Shown here in pieces: positions 37,401 through 48,331 of a stretch of DNA of 64,000 nucleotides. Every line of letters starts with the position of its first letter. Position 1 is the stretch's first letter. The stretch comes from Melanocharis versteri (lineage: Eukaryota; Chordata; Aves; Passeriformes; Melanocharitidae), in NCBI GenBank assembly GCA_013397845.1, contig VZTG01003216.1:1-64000 (forward strand), in the 5' to 3' direction. The notes under the pieces were generated by a model. The model was not told where the DNA came from and did no database searches. It worked only from the letters and a program-made list of their open reading frames with translations. The position numbers and the translations under genes were made by a program.

Positions 37401-40400
37401 GTTGAAATTTAGAAATTATTTGGAAATCTGCATGCCTCCAAGTGCTCAGGGTGTATCCAGATTTTAAAGTCAGGGAACTAAACTCAAACCCGAGGTTTGA
37501 GGCCTCTTTGAAGCGTTCAAAAGCTGATTAAGGAGCTGATTTTTGCAACTGGTATCCAAGTCTCTTGCAAACAAGACTTACTGCCACATTGACTCCAGCC
37601 AAACTCTGTGTGCTTATATACCACCATCACACTTTCATAACCAATTAAAAATGGTCTGGAGAAAAGTCTAAAGCAGCTGATCTGTGAAGCTGCAAGTAAA
37701 ACTTTCCATAAAACAAATCAACCACCGGGAAAAAAATGTAAATGTTCCCCTCTCCTTCTCAGAGATTTCTTGGACGAAAACACTTTTTCATCTTTTAACA
37801 AAGCAGTTCAGTTGCTCCTGCCTGAAAAATTCACTACCAGCTTTGAGTAAATGAAAAATAATGGCAGATTATAAAATTGAGATCTCTTTTGTGAGAAAAG
37901 AAGCAAAAATATGAATCTTCTTTATAAGTAGGGTGCAATGTATCATGTTTCAAAGGCTGTTTAAGATTTCTTAATGAATCCAATGAAAGGGAAATTCTGC
38001 TATGCATGCAAAAGCATCCAGCCCCTGAAGCCTTGCCGAGATAACAGAGCTGTTTATTACTGATCTTTCCCAGAGCAGTCTTGGAATCAAGCTGAATGTG
38101 GGAAGGAGCTCTCTGGCTGCAGAAATTGGGCTGCAACAAACAATGTGCTGCAGCTTAGCTGGGTTGATCAGCCACCACTCCTCAGCTGACTCACTGTGGC
38201 AAGGAATGTGGCCACTCTCTGGTGGCTGCTCCTCGCTCACATATTTTTCTTTACTGCAATATAAAATATTAGTCACAAAATGTCTTAGGCTGGTGTGCTT
38301 TCTTGGATATGAACATACGTGAAGTTGGCTGAGCATGCATCTGCTGCTCAGTTTTCAGTGTTCAGTGGCAGCCCTTGATAACACTTCTTTCCTGCTGCCC
38401 CAAAAATATGCTTTGTATTGTGTGATAGTGTGGAGATTGTTCAGCCTGTGGAAGAGATGGCTCTGGGGAGATCTTAAAGCCCCCTCCAGTGCCTAAAGGG
38501 GCTCCAAGAAAGCTGGAGACGGACTTTGGACAAGTGCCTGGAGTGACAGGACAAGGGGGAACGGCTTCCCACCGACAGAGAAAAGAGTTAGATGGGATAT
38601 TGGGCAGAAATTCTTCCCTGTGAGGGTGTTTGCTGGAACAGGTTGTTTAGACAAGTTGTGACTGCCCCATCCCTGGAAGTGTTCCAGGCCATACTGGATG
38701 GGGCTTGGAACAACCTGTGGAAAGTGTCCCTACCCATGGCATGGGGGTTGGAACAGGCTGATCTTGGACTACATTGTCCCCCTATACTGAGCACTGGTGA
38801 GGCTGTACCTTGAGTACGATGTTAATGTTGTTCCTGTTACTCCAAGGCAGACATCAAGGTGCTGGAGTCTGTCCAGAGAAGGGCTGTTTGAGGGGTCTGG
38901 AATATAAATCCTATGAGGAGTGACTGAGAGTACTGGCGTTGTTGAGTCTGGAGAAGAGAAGGCTCAGGGGAGACCTTATCACACTCTACAACTCCCTGAA
39001 AGGAGATCGTAGTCAGGCCATGGTCGGTCTCTTCTCCCAGGAAACCAGCAATAGGACAAAAGGAAATGGCTTCAAGTTGCACTGAGGGAGGTTCAGGTTT
39101 GAGATTAGAAAGATTTTCTTCAGTGATAGATTCGTTAAGCATTGAAACAGGCTGCCCAGGGAAATCACCAGCCCTGGAAGTGTTTAAAAAATGAGCGAAC
39201 ACAGCACTTTGTGATATGGTTTAGTGGGCTTGCTGGTATTGAGTCCAGGGCTGGACTTTATGGTCTTGGAGGTTTTTCCTGACCTTCGTGATTCTATTCT
39301 ATGATGCTATGATCTTCAAGGTTCCCTTCCAATCCAAACCACTCTATGATTCTTTGTTTACATGGGCAATGAAATTTCTTAGCAGAAGCACTCATATGTA
39401 GCTAGGGAAGAGTAGTAGTTATGGGTAGACAACAGCATTTGATGTTTGTTTTTTTGTTACAGCTTCTTTTAGTTTCTGTTAGTGAGAGCAGAGGATAAGA
39501 TGAGCTTTGAGTAAGTTGTAATGTGTTCAATGATAGTAGTTTTTGGAACAGTTATCAGATGTGCTACCCTTTTTTTTATCAGATCCAACAGATTCTGAAT
39601 AAGAAATAGCAAATAATGCTTTTGTGAGTATCTCAGAAGAACTGGAGGAAACCTACTCTAGCTAAATATATCTTTGTACATAGCAGGGGTCAGGTGGACT
39701 AGATAGCCTTTAAAGATTCCTTCCAACCCAAACTATTCTGTGATTTTATGAAAGTCAGAAAACATTAGCTTTCTATTCCTCCCACCTTATTTAGGTGTTA
39801 TTCCTTCTTTCCCAGGGCAACGTGCCACAGCTGGTGCCCATTTCAGTAGTTGGGCCAGCTGTGCTTCCTTTTCATTACATTAGTTAATGTGTGGGGAAGA
39901 TTGAATTTGATCATAAAGTTTCCTGAACAGGTTTGTGAATAATAAATTTATTTGTGAAAGGAATAATTTCACACAGTAAAATTACAATGGATAATGAATC
40001 TAGCTCTCTTAAACATATTTAGTCCCTCTGCAACCAAATGGCATTGGAGTTAGAGAAAATTGGGTCTGGGAATGATTTTCCTCAGACCTTGATCTTTTCA
40101 GGAGCAAGATTGAACTGACACCACCTAGGCTGTTACTGAAGATGTTTCCCTACTCTGCTCTTAAAAGTATTTTCCCTAAACAACTTGTTCCAGGGTTTTA
40201 CTATCCCCAGCATTAGGCTTTTCTTAATCCAAATTTAAACTAAACATAATCTAAAATAAAACGAATAATTTCTTGTCCTCTTTCCTTGGCATATAAAGAA
40301 CATTTTTTTTCTCTCTCCTTGTAGCAATAATGTTTTATAGACAGGAAGACACCTCTTCTTACATACTTCTCTAAATCAGTTCCTTCATTGTTTTCTACTT

Positions 40401-43400
40401 TCTGAACTGCTCCTCTGGCTCCCCTGGGAACATTCCCACATTTAGCTGGATCTTTCTCAAAGCGTGTTGCTTACTTTGCAATTTAATCCACTGTCACAAA
40501 ATGTCCTCAACTCCTTCTTCCCTAGCATTATCTCCAAATTTTTAAGCTCACTCTCAACTCCTCATTAATGAATATACAGGCTAGCTCCAGGATATCTCTT
40601 GACATCTCCTCACTGACATATGCTCTTGATAACTCTTTCTCATACAGTTGTTTATTGTCAGTCTCCAGTCATTCCTTGTGCACGAGAACGCAATTTAAAA
40701 GTAGATAAGATTCTGCCTGCAAAATCTTATATAAAGCTGTGACCTTGATGTATTTTTAGGAATGTCCATTGTGTTACATATCTCCGGAGGGATTTGAATT
40801 ATTTTTCTCTTTCTTTCTTTTACATACTGCTGCATTACTTGACATTACTGGAGCAAGGGGCACCAAAGAAATAAATAGGAATTTGATTTAAAAAAGAAAA
40901 GAACATTACACAGCAGTACTGTGTTCTGGGTCTTGAGACTGAATACTAGAGTTCATGAAGGCAGATGGTTTCCCTGTGGTCAGAAAGGGCTGATGGTTAT
41001 CACACAGCCAAGGGGATGAGACATCAAGGAAGGAACATCCCTTCTATCGTGCCTCATGCAACAGCCCAGGTGCTGGTGGTGTATGAGAAAAAGGACTACA
41101 GAAAGTGCTCAGATTTATGTTTTACTCCCATAAACAGGATCTCCCTTGTCCACTGGGAGATGCACTGGGCTAGGAAGGCAGTTGCTGTGCCCCAGAATGA
41201 CTTTTCTATGTCCTCAAATAAAAGTCCTTATCAATAGGACTGATGGAGTGAGGTTCCAGTGGGTATCTCGTCCCTGTCATCGTATGTCATAATTGTGGGT
41301 GACAGTACAGAGTTGGCCTCCATTTGGATCCCAGGTGTCAGCTGTGCAACCAAAAACATATGTATCCTTCTATCTGCTGATGGGACAGAGTAAATAGGGA
41401 TCCACAATGAAGTTGTGTGACATTGCTAAGTTGGACTTCATCGATCTTAGAGGTCTTTTCCAACTGAAGTAATTCTGTGATCTCCCCGTAGCTTTTAAAA
41501 TTAAAATCCCTACTCTCCATCTAGGGGAAGACTTAGAAGTTCTGGGATGTCCTTCACAACCTCTTCTGAGGAGCCACCCCCATGATGAGGCTGTACGGCG
41601 TACTGCAGTGCTTTTGCAAATGTGGGCTGGAAACGGGAGATTTTAGACAGGCATACTGAGTGGGATTTCTCCAGCCAGCAGTGCTGACCTTCTCTCTTCG
41701 TAAAGAAGAAAAAAGTGCTGTGACAATGTGAAAGCCTGTTCTTGAGCCAGAACGTTGGCTGGGATTACAGCCAAAGCATAATTTCTCAACAGTCTTCCAA
41801 GTGCTTCTAGAGGTTACACTGTTGTGTTAAGATGCAATCGCCTGCCTTCATGTTTTCTCTCTGAGGCTCAGGAGGAGGGCAGTTCTCTGAGTTGCTGGAA
41901 TTGTGCTGGACCAGGCCCAAACCAAATGAGATTGAATTTAACCCATCAGTGGGGAGCCTGGTGAGATCACAGCCGTAGGCTCTGAAAGCCAATGTTCAGG
42001 GCAGTTTCTGTGGGTAAACTCTGGTCTTTGGAGTCCTTTGTCTTCCCCCACTGGCTGAGAAACTACCTGCTTCATCTTTAATGAAAAATGAATCTAATTA
42101 ATATTCAGGCCTATGCTTTAAAACAGAAAACAAAATTTCTGCTTAGTGGCATTGTCAGGAAAGTTTTCTAGGAGCCCATCTAGGTTTATGATGGGGTCAA
42201 AAGCTTTGTTTTGGCTATTCAACCCATCCATTCTGAATGTCCCTATTTCCTGATACCAAACTGAGGGAAGCTAGAGGATTTATTTAATAAGATTTTGCTT
42301 TTTTCCTTTCTTTGTTTCAGGCTGTGGGCAATGGGGAAGGTATATGGTAAGGCATATCTCCTACTAGATCCAGGTTGGGTTTTTTTTTTGGGCAAACCAC
42401 AGGAGTGGATGGAGGGAAAGAGAGAATCCCAGGTCCCAATGCAGCAGGCAGAAGAGTTTTGCTTTCTATTTGAATGGGGTAAATATCACTGTTGTGTGCT
42501 TTGTACGTTTGGGGAGTGAATGTCCTCAGTGGTGAACTGGAGTCAGAGAGGACCCGTATTCCTTTTCTTGGCCATTTTAGTGAGCTCCCAGCATGAAGCA
42601 ACATGGGATGCACTGCACATCGCTCGCCACACTTCTGCAGGCTCCCCATCCTCCTTAGGTGAACCTCCAGGAAACAACCTCTCCATCCACTAGCAAAGCT
42701 AAGTAAGGTTGACAAATACCCTCCCCTCTTCTAATGTCAACACACCTATATTTGAACATTTGCTCTGAATACTTAATGTATTTATTAATACATTTATGAG
42801 GAGTCATTTGGAGGTTTCTTGTGGAGGGGCCCCAGCTCACAAGGCAACAAGGCCTTTGGTTCAACGTTAGGCAAATACATTCAGTGTGGCTGCACACTTC
42901 AGCTTCAGTAGAGGCTTTCAAAGGTTTGTAAATATTTACACACACTCCTGAATGAGAGTGAGTTGGGGGGCCTTTAAACACTGAACCTGGATAGGAATGT
43001 GAATCAGAATAACAAACAGGAGGCAGAAAAAATAAAGGAAGAGCAAGAACAAAATCTTCACTAATCACATAACTTCTCCTAAAGCATTACCTCATGAGCA
43101 ATTCTTATACATCTCATGGATTTGTTTTCATCTATTAATAGTTGCTTAGCTCAAGGATCCAACTTATGCTGCTCTCTCCTTTTCCTACCCCAAAGCAGCC
43201 TTAGAGTGTTTCTGTCCAAAATAGCCACAAAATAGCCACACAGAATAAGATTTAGGAGAGATGTCAGCAATAACCCCACTCAGTAAACCACCTTTCTTAC
43301 AACAGTTTCAAAACTCCATCAAGTTCACAGCCCCATGGTGTTGGGTACATACCAAAAAAGTGCAAGCATCTGACCAAACATGAACACTTCCATCCTGGGT

Positions 43401-44627
43401 TGTCTTTACAGACTGTGGAGAAATGGTGTCTCTAGGACATGGTTCATCTCATCAAAAAGTCAATGCCTGGTGCACTTTCACGTCCAGTGAATACTGAAGT
43501 ATTTTAGGAAATGGGATAGATGGTTTTTGAGGACAGATGTGAAATAGTAATCAATGAAAGAGAATCTTTAATTCAGGAGTTGCTTCTGAAAACCTCAAGC
43601 CATTCACTGTCAAGCAGACAAAATGAGGGAACCCAACACAATAGCTGATTTATCCCACTGAGTCTGGCTTTAATTAAAAGCAGAAGCAAAACAAGCAGTG
43701 AAAGTCCGTGTGACATTTGGTGACTTGTCATCCTACCCTGTGCTCCTGCCACACCTCCTGTTCCTGGGTCAGGACTCAGGGTGTTTTGGGGCCAACCGCT
43801 CAGCTGCTCATGCCATGCTGGGAGAAAATCAAAGGGAAAAAAGTGCACAGTCCAGCCCTGCTAGTATTGGTTGTGATTTCCTTGATCGGATCAGTGCTGC
43901 ATAGCGGATGTAACAGCCTGCTCAGGATTTTTCCCAGCCTGTGATCCTTGACATGGAGCCTGTTCAAATACTATCTGGCTGCAGCGTTCCTCCTCTGCCC
44001 TTTTCAGATTAGGCAGTGGTGGACAAATACAAGTGCTTGCTCTTTAGGGTGTCATCTTCTTTCAGCTCCTTTCAGACAGTTTTGGAGCCTGCCTGGGAAC
44101 ACATTGTTTGGAATGATTAGTTCTTGTTGTGGAGGTGTCCCAGTAGCTTTGCTTGTCTGCTCATGTAGGAGCAACCTGGCCCAGCTGGCAGGCAGGCTGA
44201 ATGCTGCCAGGTCCAAACTGAGAGTCAGAACAAGAGTTTAATGTTATTCTGGGTGTCATAGACGGTCATGTGATTGCAGCCCGGGGCTTCCCCTGCCACC
44301 CTTGCAGGCGAAGGGGGCTGTTGGCTGGGTGCTCGCTGTGCTGGATTCACCCAGTGCCTTGCAGAGCTGTCAGGCCCAGCAACACCACAAGGCAGTGGTT
44401 TGGGATTCCCTGCGGGAATTTGCACCGGCTCACAGCATTTTCCTTCTTTCAGACAATGCAACAAGACTTCTAATGGGAGTGACAGCTGCGACTTGATGTG
44501 CTGTGGCAGAGGCTACAACCCCTACACGGACAAAGTGGTGGAACGTTGCCACTGCAAATACCACTGGTGCTGCTACGTGACCTGTAAAAAGTGCGAGAGG
44601 ACTGTCGAGAGATACGTGTGCAAATGA
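19343..44627 (+). CDS. WNT11: Protein Wnt-11, complete spliced gene (five coding exons)
   Basis: It encodes a secreted, lipid-modified signalling glycoprotein of the Wnt family. Wnt11 mainly activates non-canonical (planar polarity/calcium) signalling through Frizzled receptors in gastrulation, heart and kidney development. Joining 19343-19425, 31178-31413, 31985-32262, 33733-34025 and 44453-44627 gives 1065 bases, or 354 residues plus TGA, the usual WNT11 length. All donors are GT, all acceptors are AG, and phases fit. Visible features are a signal peptide (residues 1 to about 24), WNCSS at 89-93, the Wnt signature CKCHGVSGSC at 209-218 with acylated-serine position S215, and a C-terminal cysteine-rich domain ending in CERTVERYVCK. 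N-glycosylation sequons lie at N40, N90, N300 and N304. The sequence follows WNT11, not the paralogue WNT11B, for example in CKQLEGLV and ELAPNYLLDLERG. No frameshift or stop is seen. Confidence 0.97.
20717..20775 (+). mobile_element. CR1 tail fragment
   Basis: Only the extreme CR1 3' end remains: gaactagatgatttttaggg, then ttccttccaacccaaaccat and a decayed tail. Confidence 0.75.
22448..22478 (+). repeat. 13-bp tandem duplication
   Basis: CCAGAGTATGGCT occurs twice head to tail and is followed by a five-base start of a third copy. It is a short local duplication in an intron. Confidence 0.85.
23751..23828 (+). repeat. CT-rich simple repeat
   Basis: A pyrimidine run built of CCTCTT and then TTTC units, fully within WNT11 intron 2. 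Confidence 0.9.
26860..26945 (-). mobile_element. CR1 tail fragment, minus strand
   Basis: It starts with the reverse-complement tail (aatcatagaatcatgtaggt), then ggaaaagacctctacgatta and a gcactgccaagtccaccact block. Confidence 0.85.
28221..28590 (-). repeat. Retroviral LTR (3' LTR of the ERV)
   Basis: Read on the minus strand, it begins TGTGGATGCT immediately after a polypurine tract (complement of 28591-28605, AAAAAGGGGGAGT-like) and ends CACTGCGACA, so it has TG...CA ends and is 370 bp long. It contains a CCAAT box (ATTGG on plus at 28383) and a TATAAAA box (plus 28315-28321). Promoter direction is antisense to WNT11. I could not find a second copy of it at the other end of the element. 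Confidence 0.75.
28834..29114 (-). repeat. Three-copy 93-94 bp tandem repeat inside the ERV
   Basis: Copies begin at 28834, 28928 and 29021, and a partial fourth begins at 29115. Each contains a tggccaggagc-type start, a gattccgatgga or gactccgatgga block and a ccatggtctcgcc-type block. Copies are close in sequence but differ by single-base indels, so the minus-strand frame drifts between copies. Confidence 0.9.
29110..29310 (-). pseudogene. Retroviral integrase remnant (pol)
   Basis: On the minus strand a frame shows a CxxC zinc-finger half (CADC near 29245) followed by a proline-rich linker and the start of an integrase core with a W-R-T-G pattern. At least two in-frame stops are present (near 29301 and 29212). 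The position where integrases keep the first catalytic aspartate reads Gly. It is clearly dead and cut off by the tandem repeat. Confidence 0.7.
30539..30733 (-). pseudogene. Retroviral gag N-terminal remnant
   Basis: A 64-codon minus-strand frame starts Met-Gly, about 75 bases after the leader. It has a helical, basic-ended composition as expected of a matrix domain, and then meets a stop. The following GC-rich proline/arginine-rich frame (30484-29825) may be its decayed continuation. The assignment is from position and composition, not from a clear motif. Confidence 0.45.
30807..30860 (-). other. Primer-binding-site-like ERV leader, imperfectly duplicated
   Basis: Minus-strand bases 30858 downward read TGGTGAACTCCGACGTGAT, which resembles the tRNA-Trp primer-binding site of avian retroviruses. 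A second similar block starting TCTGGCGACCTCCGAGGCGA lies immediately downstream (30831-30807), so the segment looks like two diverged copies of about 29 bp. Confidence 0.6.
31178..31413 (+). CDS. WNT11: WNT11 coding exon 2
   Basis: Codes the end of codon 28 through the first base of codon 107 (ALSKTP... to ...NYLLDLER). It carries sequon N40 (NQT), the WNCSS motif with sequon N90, and the first conserved cysteines of the mature protein (C45, C59, C80, C91). The acceptor is CTCCTCAG and the donor is G/GTAAAC. Confidence 0.97.
31414..31984 (+). other. WNT11: WNT11 intron 3 with TG repeat
   Basis: A 571-bp intron running GTAAAC to TTTCAG. It includes a (TG)n repeat at 31464-31494, interrupted once by CA. 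Nothing else is recognised. Confidence 0.9.
31985..32262 (+). CDS. WNT11: WNT11 coding exon 3
   Basis: Codes residues 107-199 (TRESAFVYALSAAAISH ... NSEVGRQ). It contains the RWGGCADN block typical of the Wnt N-terminal helical domain. The split glycine codon is restored by G plus GC, and the exon ends in phase 0 before GTAACA. Confidence 0.97.
32263..33732 (+). other. WNT11: WNT11 intron 4 (1.47 kb)
   Basis: It runs from GTAACA to CTTTTTGCAG. T-rich runs lie near 33050-33130. A 214-codon plus-strand frame at 32472-33116 shows no domain I recognise, and I treat it as chance. Confidence 0.85.
33733..34025 (+). CDS. WNT11: WNT11 coding exon 4: acylation site
   Basis: Codes residues 200-297. 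It holds CKCHGVSGSC (209-218), whose S215 aligns with the serine palmitoleoylated by Porcupine in Wnts and buried in the Frizzled CRD. Downstream is a variable linker region and the block SSPDFC. The donor is AG/GTGAGG. Confidence 0.97.
35084..35183 (+). mobile_element. CR1 tail fragment
   Basis: Ends of a CR1: ggggacatgggttagtcgtc, then agggcttttccagcctaaat and the tail gattctgtgattctgc. Confidence 0.85.
38418..38765 (+). mobile_element. Older CR1, left part (interrupted)
   Basis: CR1 3' sequence (gcctaaaggggctccaagaa ... ggggttggaacaggctgatct) stops before its tail. The missing tail reappears at 39310, so this is the left half of a CR1 split by another CR1. Confidence 0.88.
38766..39309 (+). 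mobile_element. Younger CR1 inserted in an older CR1
   Basis: A separate, longer CR1 3' fragment with gctggagtctgtccagagaa, gagaagagaaggctcagggg and gtttagtgggcttgctggta, ending in the tail gattctattctatgatgcta. It is flanked by TGATCTT on both sides (38759-38765 and 39310-39316), as expected of a target duplication. Confidence 0.85.
39310..39356 (+). mobile_element. Older CR1, right part with tail
   Basis: It continues the CR1 broken at 38765: tgatcttcaaggttcccttc, then ccaatccaaaccactctatg and attct. Confidence 0.85.
39676..39750 (+). mobile_element. CR1 tail fragment
   Basis: gtggactagatagcctttaa, then ttccttccaacccaaactat and tctgtgattttatga; the last bases of a CR1. Confidence 0.8.
41405..41487 (+). 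mobile_element. CR1 tail fragment
   Basis: A decayed CR1 end: gttggacttcatcgatctta, then gaggtcttttccaactgaag and taattctgtgatc. Confidence 0.7.
44453..44627 (+). CDS. WNT11: WNT11 coding exon 5: cysteine-rich C-terminus and stop
   Basis: Codes residues 298-354 and TGA. It includes sequons N300 and N304, CCGRGYNPY, the paired cysteines of the Wnt C-terminal domain (CHCKYHWCC) that form the second Frizzled contact, and the family-typical C-terminal end YVCK. The acceptor is TTTCAG, and the split Arg codon is AG/A. Confidence 0.97.
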
Positions 44628-45815
44628 AAACCCTCCTCTGCCCACCTGGGAGCTGAGACAGCAGCGGCACCCCAGCACTATTCAGAGAAAACATTTCCTT
44701 GACTAGACATCATTTATCTTGTAAAGACACAGACTTGAGGAGAGATGGTAGGAGGAAAAGCAACAATCACACCAGTAAAAATAAGAACATAAAAAAACCT
44801 CACAAAAAGCAACAAACCCACAAATGTTTTCCCCCACCAATAAAATGCTCTCTGAGAAGACAAAACCTAATTTTGGGATGGTATCTTCTTCCAAAATATT
44901 TCCTGTGGTTGCCAATGATGTCCAGCCATCAAGTGCCTTAGTATTCTGAGAAATAAATATAGAAACTTTCCCTGGAGGAAAAAAAAGCAACATGTGTTTG
45001 ACAATAACTAAGGCTCACACCTGCCTAAGCCTTCTAGCACACATACTGAGTCTCCATTAGGACCATCCCAGAAGGGAAAATGCTACAACTTTTCAGCAAT
45101 AACTGCCTTTGTTGCCAAAGACTTAATTTTTAGCAGGAAATCATCTACTCTGAGTGATAAAAGTGGAAAGATTTCAGGTCAATCTCCTGAAATGAACAAC
45201 TAATTTTAATCTTTCTTCTACACAGGTCTGCAACTTTGAACTTATTGCTGAAGGAAAATATGTCCTTGATTTGTCCAGGCTGGACAAAATTTGGCCATGC
45301 AAAATATCCCCTGGAATCCTGGAGGCAGTGAGAGTAGGGTAGACTGAGAAGGACTTTATGGGGTCCACAAGACAGTAGTGGAGCCTTTAGGATACAATAA
45401 CAAAGTGAAGTTCAAGTCCAATGGAAAAGTAAAGAAAAAAAGCAAGCTCCTGCTCTCTATCTCTTTGCCCTTTGGGTGTGATACCTTTAGTCACTGACAT
45501 TCTTCCACATTGACCCATCAAGTCCTTGGGGAAATATGCCACTGGCATATGTCCTGGCTGTAGGGAGTGCGATCATGGAAGTCAGCAGGTATTCCCAGCA
45601 GGAAGGAATGGGAATGTGTCAGTCCTTCACGTGGCCCTGCCTTGACACAGCAGAGAACCACTATCTGTGGCTGTACATATTTTCTTTTGTATGCAGATAT
45701 ACAGAAATATTTATATCTTGTGCTTTCGCCCACTTTACTTCCTACATAAATATATCCTTATGTTATAAACAAGCATTAACAATAGTATGAAATAAATGCT
45801 GAAGTTACTGGTGCA
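44628..45815 (+). other. WNT11: WNT11 3' UTR (inferred extent)
   Basis: The sequence after the stop is AT-rich and holds AATAAA at 44839, 44952 and 45791. The last is followed by a G/T-containing stretch. Which signal is used cannot be read from the DNA, so the end is approximate. Confidence 0.55.
45791..45796 (+). terminator. WNT11: Distal poly(A) signal AATAAA
   Basis: A canonical AATAAA about 1.16 kb after the stop codon, in an AU-rich setting (ATAAATATAT upstream). Two proximal AATAAA hexamers lie at 44839-44844 and 44952-44957. Confidence 0.5.
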
Positions 45816-46229
45816 ACAGCAAAATGTTAGATTATTGTTTCACTCTTCTACTTGGAAAGCAACTCTGATTTTCCTCCCAAGGATGGGAAAAGAGCATGGT
45901 TTGAGGCACTCACTGGCGTAGGATAGATAAGTTTCTTTATTCCTTGCCTCCCCAGCCTCTTCATTTTGAACAGAATTAGCCAAGATACGGTCAAGACAAT
46001 GAAACAGAACACCTGGAGAAAGGAAGAGTCACCATTGCTGTTTTGGTCTTTTTTGATCAGCGATCACTCTTGTTGGCAAAATTTCCCAGTGCCCCTGAAG
46101 GAGCTTAATAACAAACATGACTCATACCTCTCATGTCATGGGTGGTTGGCTTCTGGCTCCTGCACATAGAGAGGAGTTGCTGTGCAGGGGATGTTTTAAC
46201 TTAGCCTAGGTTCCCTTCTTTGCTTTTAT

Positions 46230-46360
46230 GTTTGTTTGTTTGTGGGTTTGGTTTGTTTTTGTTTGTTTGTTTTTGTTTGTGGTACCATTTGTTTGTTTGT
46301 TTGTGGGGGCTTTTGGTGTTTTGATTTTTCGGTATTTTTGTTTTGTTCTGGTTTTTTTAG
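46230..46360 (+). repeat. GTTT-rich simple repeat
   Basis: Runs of TTTG and TTTTTG units with scattered GGG, about 130 bp of G/T only except for a few bases. Confidence 0.9.
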
Positions 46361-47794
46361 TAGTCATCCAGCCCTGTGTACTGATTATGAAAGGTGATGC
46401 TGGAGAAGGATGCTGCTCCAGGAACAGAAGGCAGCAGAGCTTCTGATGTCTTTCAGATCATTCTTGGGCATCCCAACCCCATGCAAAATGCTGTAAGCAG
46501 CCAAAAAATCACTTCTACACAAATGGAGAAGGATTCTGTCACTTTCCTAGGGGGAAATATATCAGTAAAAATGCAATCTTTCTCAAAATCCTCTTTTTTT
46601 CCCCACTCAGCCACTCCTTAGGGGGCAACTGCCTCTGACATGTCTGTGAGCAGCCCTGAGGAGTTGGAGGAGAAAAGCATCATGTGCTGTAAGAGCAAAA
46701 TTAGAGGTATTTTGTTCTCTTCAGCTACTTTGCTTTACTGTAATGGGTTTGGTCTCCTTGCCTCCTTCCCTCCCACAGTCATGAGCAGGCAAAAAAAGGC
46801 CTTTCATAGTTTGTCAGTGGTTTGTGTTATTGTCACCCCGTAAAAGCTGATGGACTAAAACATCTCTGCAGAGCCGTGTGATGAGTGGTGGGTGTCTTTA
46901 GGCTGACATGCAGACAGGCTGGTGACACAAATCTCACTGCTCTCCAATGCCAGAATTTGGCTTCATTTGATATGTAAAGAAACCGTCTAGTCTCATTCTT
47001 TTAAGGAATTTTATTTTTATTTCCAGTTTCTGATGGAGCGAACAAGGCGCAGATGTTCTGACTGAAGAAAAATTTCAGCATTTCAATGCCATTCTGTAAC
47101 GACTCTTTTTCTTGCTCCCTTGCTGACATCATGAGTCTTTCTGCTTGGTGGAAAAATAGTAAAAAGGAAAAAATGGTCTATACATACATTGTTTTCAGCT
47201 GCATTTCACTCCTCCCATGTCAGACCTGTGATCCTTGACTGGCTTTCTAATGTCAGAAGAAATCATCACCTGCAATTAAAGGAAGTGAGTGAACCAATTA
47301 GGCATCTGCAGGTCCATCAGGTGGGAAATGAACCCACAGCAGAACTTTAGCCACAGTGGTAGCTCACACTTTGTTACCTCATGCCACAGATGTCCATTAC
47401 TGAAGATGCTGACCTGAAATGGCTGAATTTTTTTGAGTTTTGCAGTCTAGGGCATCCAGGTTCAAAATCTCTGCTGGCTCCTCTAGATAATCCATCATGA
47501 GCTTCATCTGAACTTTCCTTCTTTGAGAAAAGAGTGTATGGCCCCAGCCAATGCCTAAGTCTATGAATTAACAGTGTTACACTGCTTTTGCCATAACTTC
47601 TACATTTCAGGGCCCTTTTCTTCTCTGAAGCAGCTGCACACTGTATTAGGAGTATGCCCACAGTGATGTGCCTTCCCAAGGTGTGAGTCATGCACAGGGC
47701 AAGGTCTGATAAACTGCAGCCTCCCTTCTTACACAGCCCTGCTTCATCCAGCAAACTAGGGTCATCTCATCAGTGATGGCTTTAAGCTGAAATA

Positions 47795-48031
47795 AGGTAG
47801 GTTTAGATTAGATGTTAGGAACAAATTTCTCCCTGTGAGGGTGGTGAGGCCCTGGCACAAGTTGCCCAGAGAAGCTGTGGCTGCCCCATCCCTGGAAGTG
47901 TCCAAGGCCAGATAGGATGGGGCTTAGAGCAAGCTGGTCTAGTGGAAAGTGTCCCTGCCCCTGGCAGTGGGGTGGAACAAGATGAGCTGTAAGGTCCCTT
48001 CCACCCCAAACCATTCTGTGATTCTATGATC
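47795..48031 (+). mobile_element. CR1 LINE 3' fragment
   Basis: A well-preserved CR1 end: ttctccctgtgagggtggtg, cccagagaagctgtggctgc, aaggtcccttccaccccaaa and the tail attctgtgattctatgat. Confidence 0.92.
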
Positions 48032-48331
48032 TCCCTCTGGATGCTCTGGCATTTCCAAATTTTTTCAGAAAATGTCTTTCTATGAGCAGTAGACAGTGCT
48101 TTCTGCTTTCTTTTCCTTTTAGTAAGAACTAGGAATAAAGAGAGTACCTATAACACAGGGCCATACTGGCAGAACAACTCATGGAGCATTATTCTCCTTG
48201 CAATCTGTCTCTGATGCTTCACTCCTTGCATCAGCAGCAAAGCACAGAGAAGCAAAGCCAGAAGAGAAATAACTTCAGTTATTGATACGACAGGGATCCA
48301 AAACAAAATGACCAAGTTATTTTTGCAGTCT

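Larger units (their letters stand above)
34026..44452 (+). other. WNT11: WNT11 intron 5 (10.4 kb)
   Basis: It runs from GTGAGG to TTCTTTCAG. It contains CR1 fragments at about 35.1, 38.4-39.4, 39.7 and 41.4 kb. The rest is unique DNA in which I see no gene. Confidence 0.85.

Noticed and set aside
19343..44627. Assignment as WNT11B instead of WNT11
   Set aside because: The exon-encoded residues follow the WNT11 pattern (CKQLEGLV, ELAPNYLLDLERG, SCSIKTCWKGLQEL) and not the divergent WNT11B pattern.
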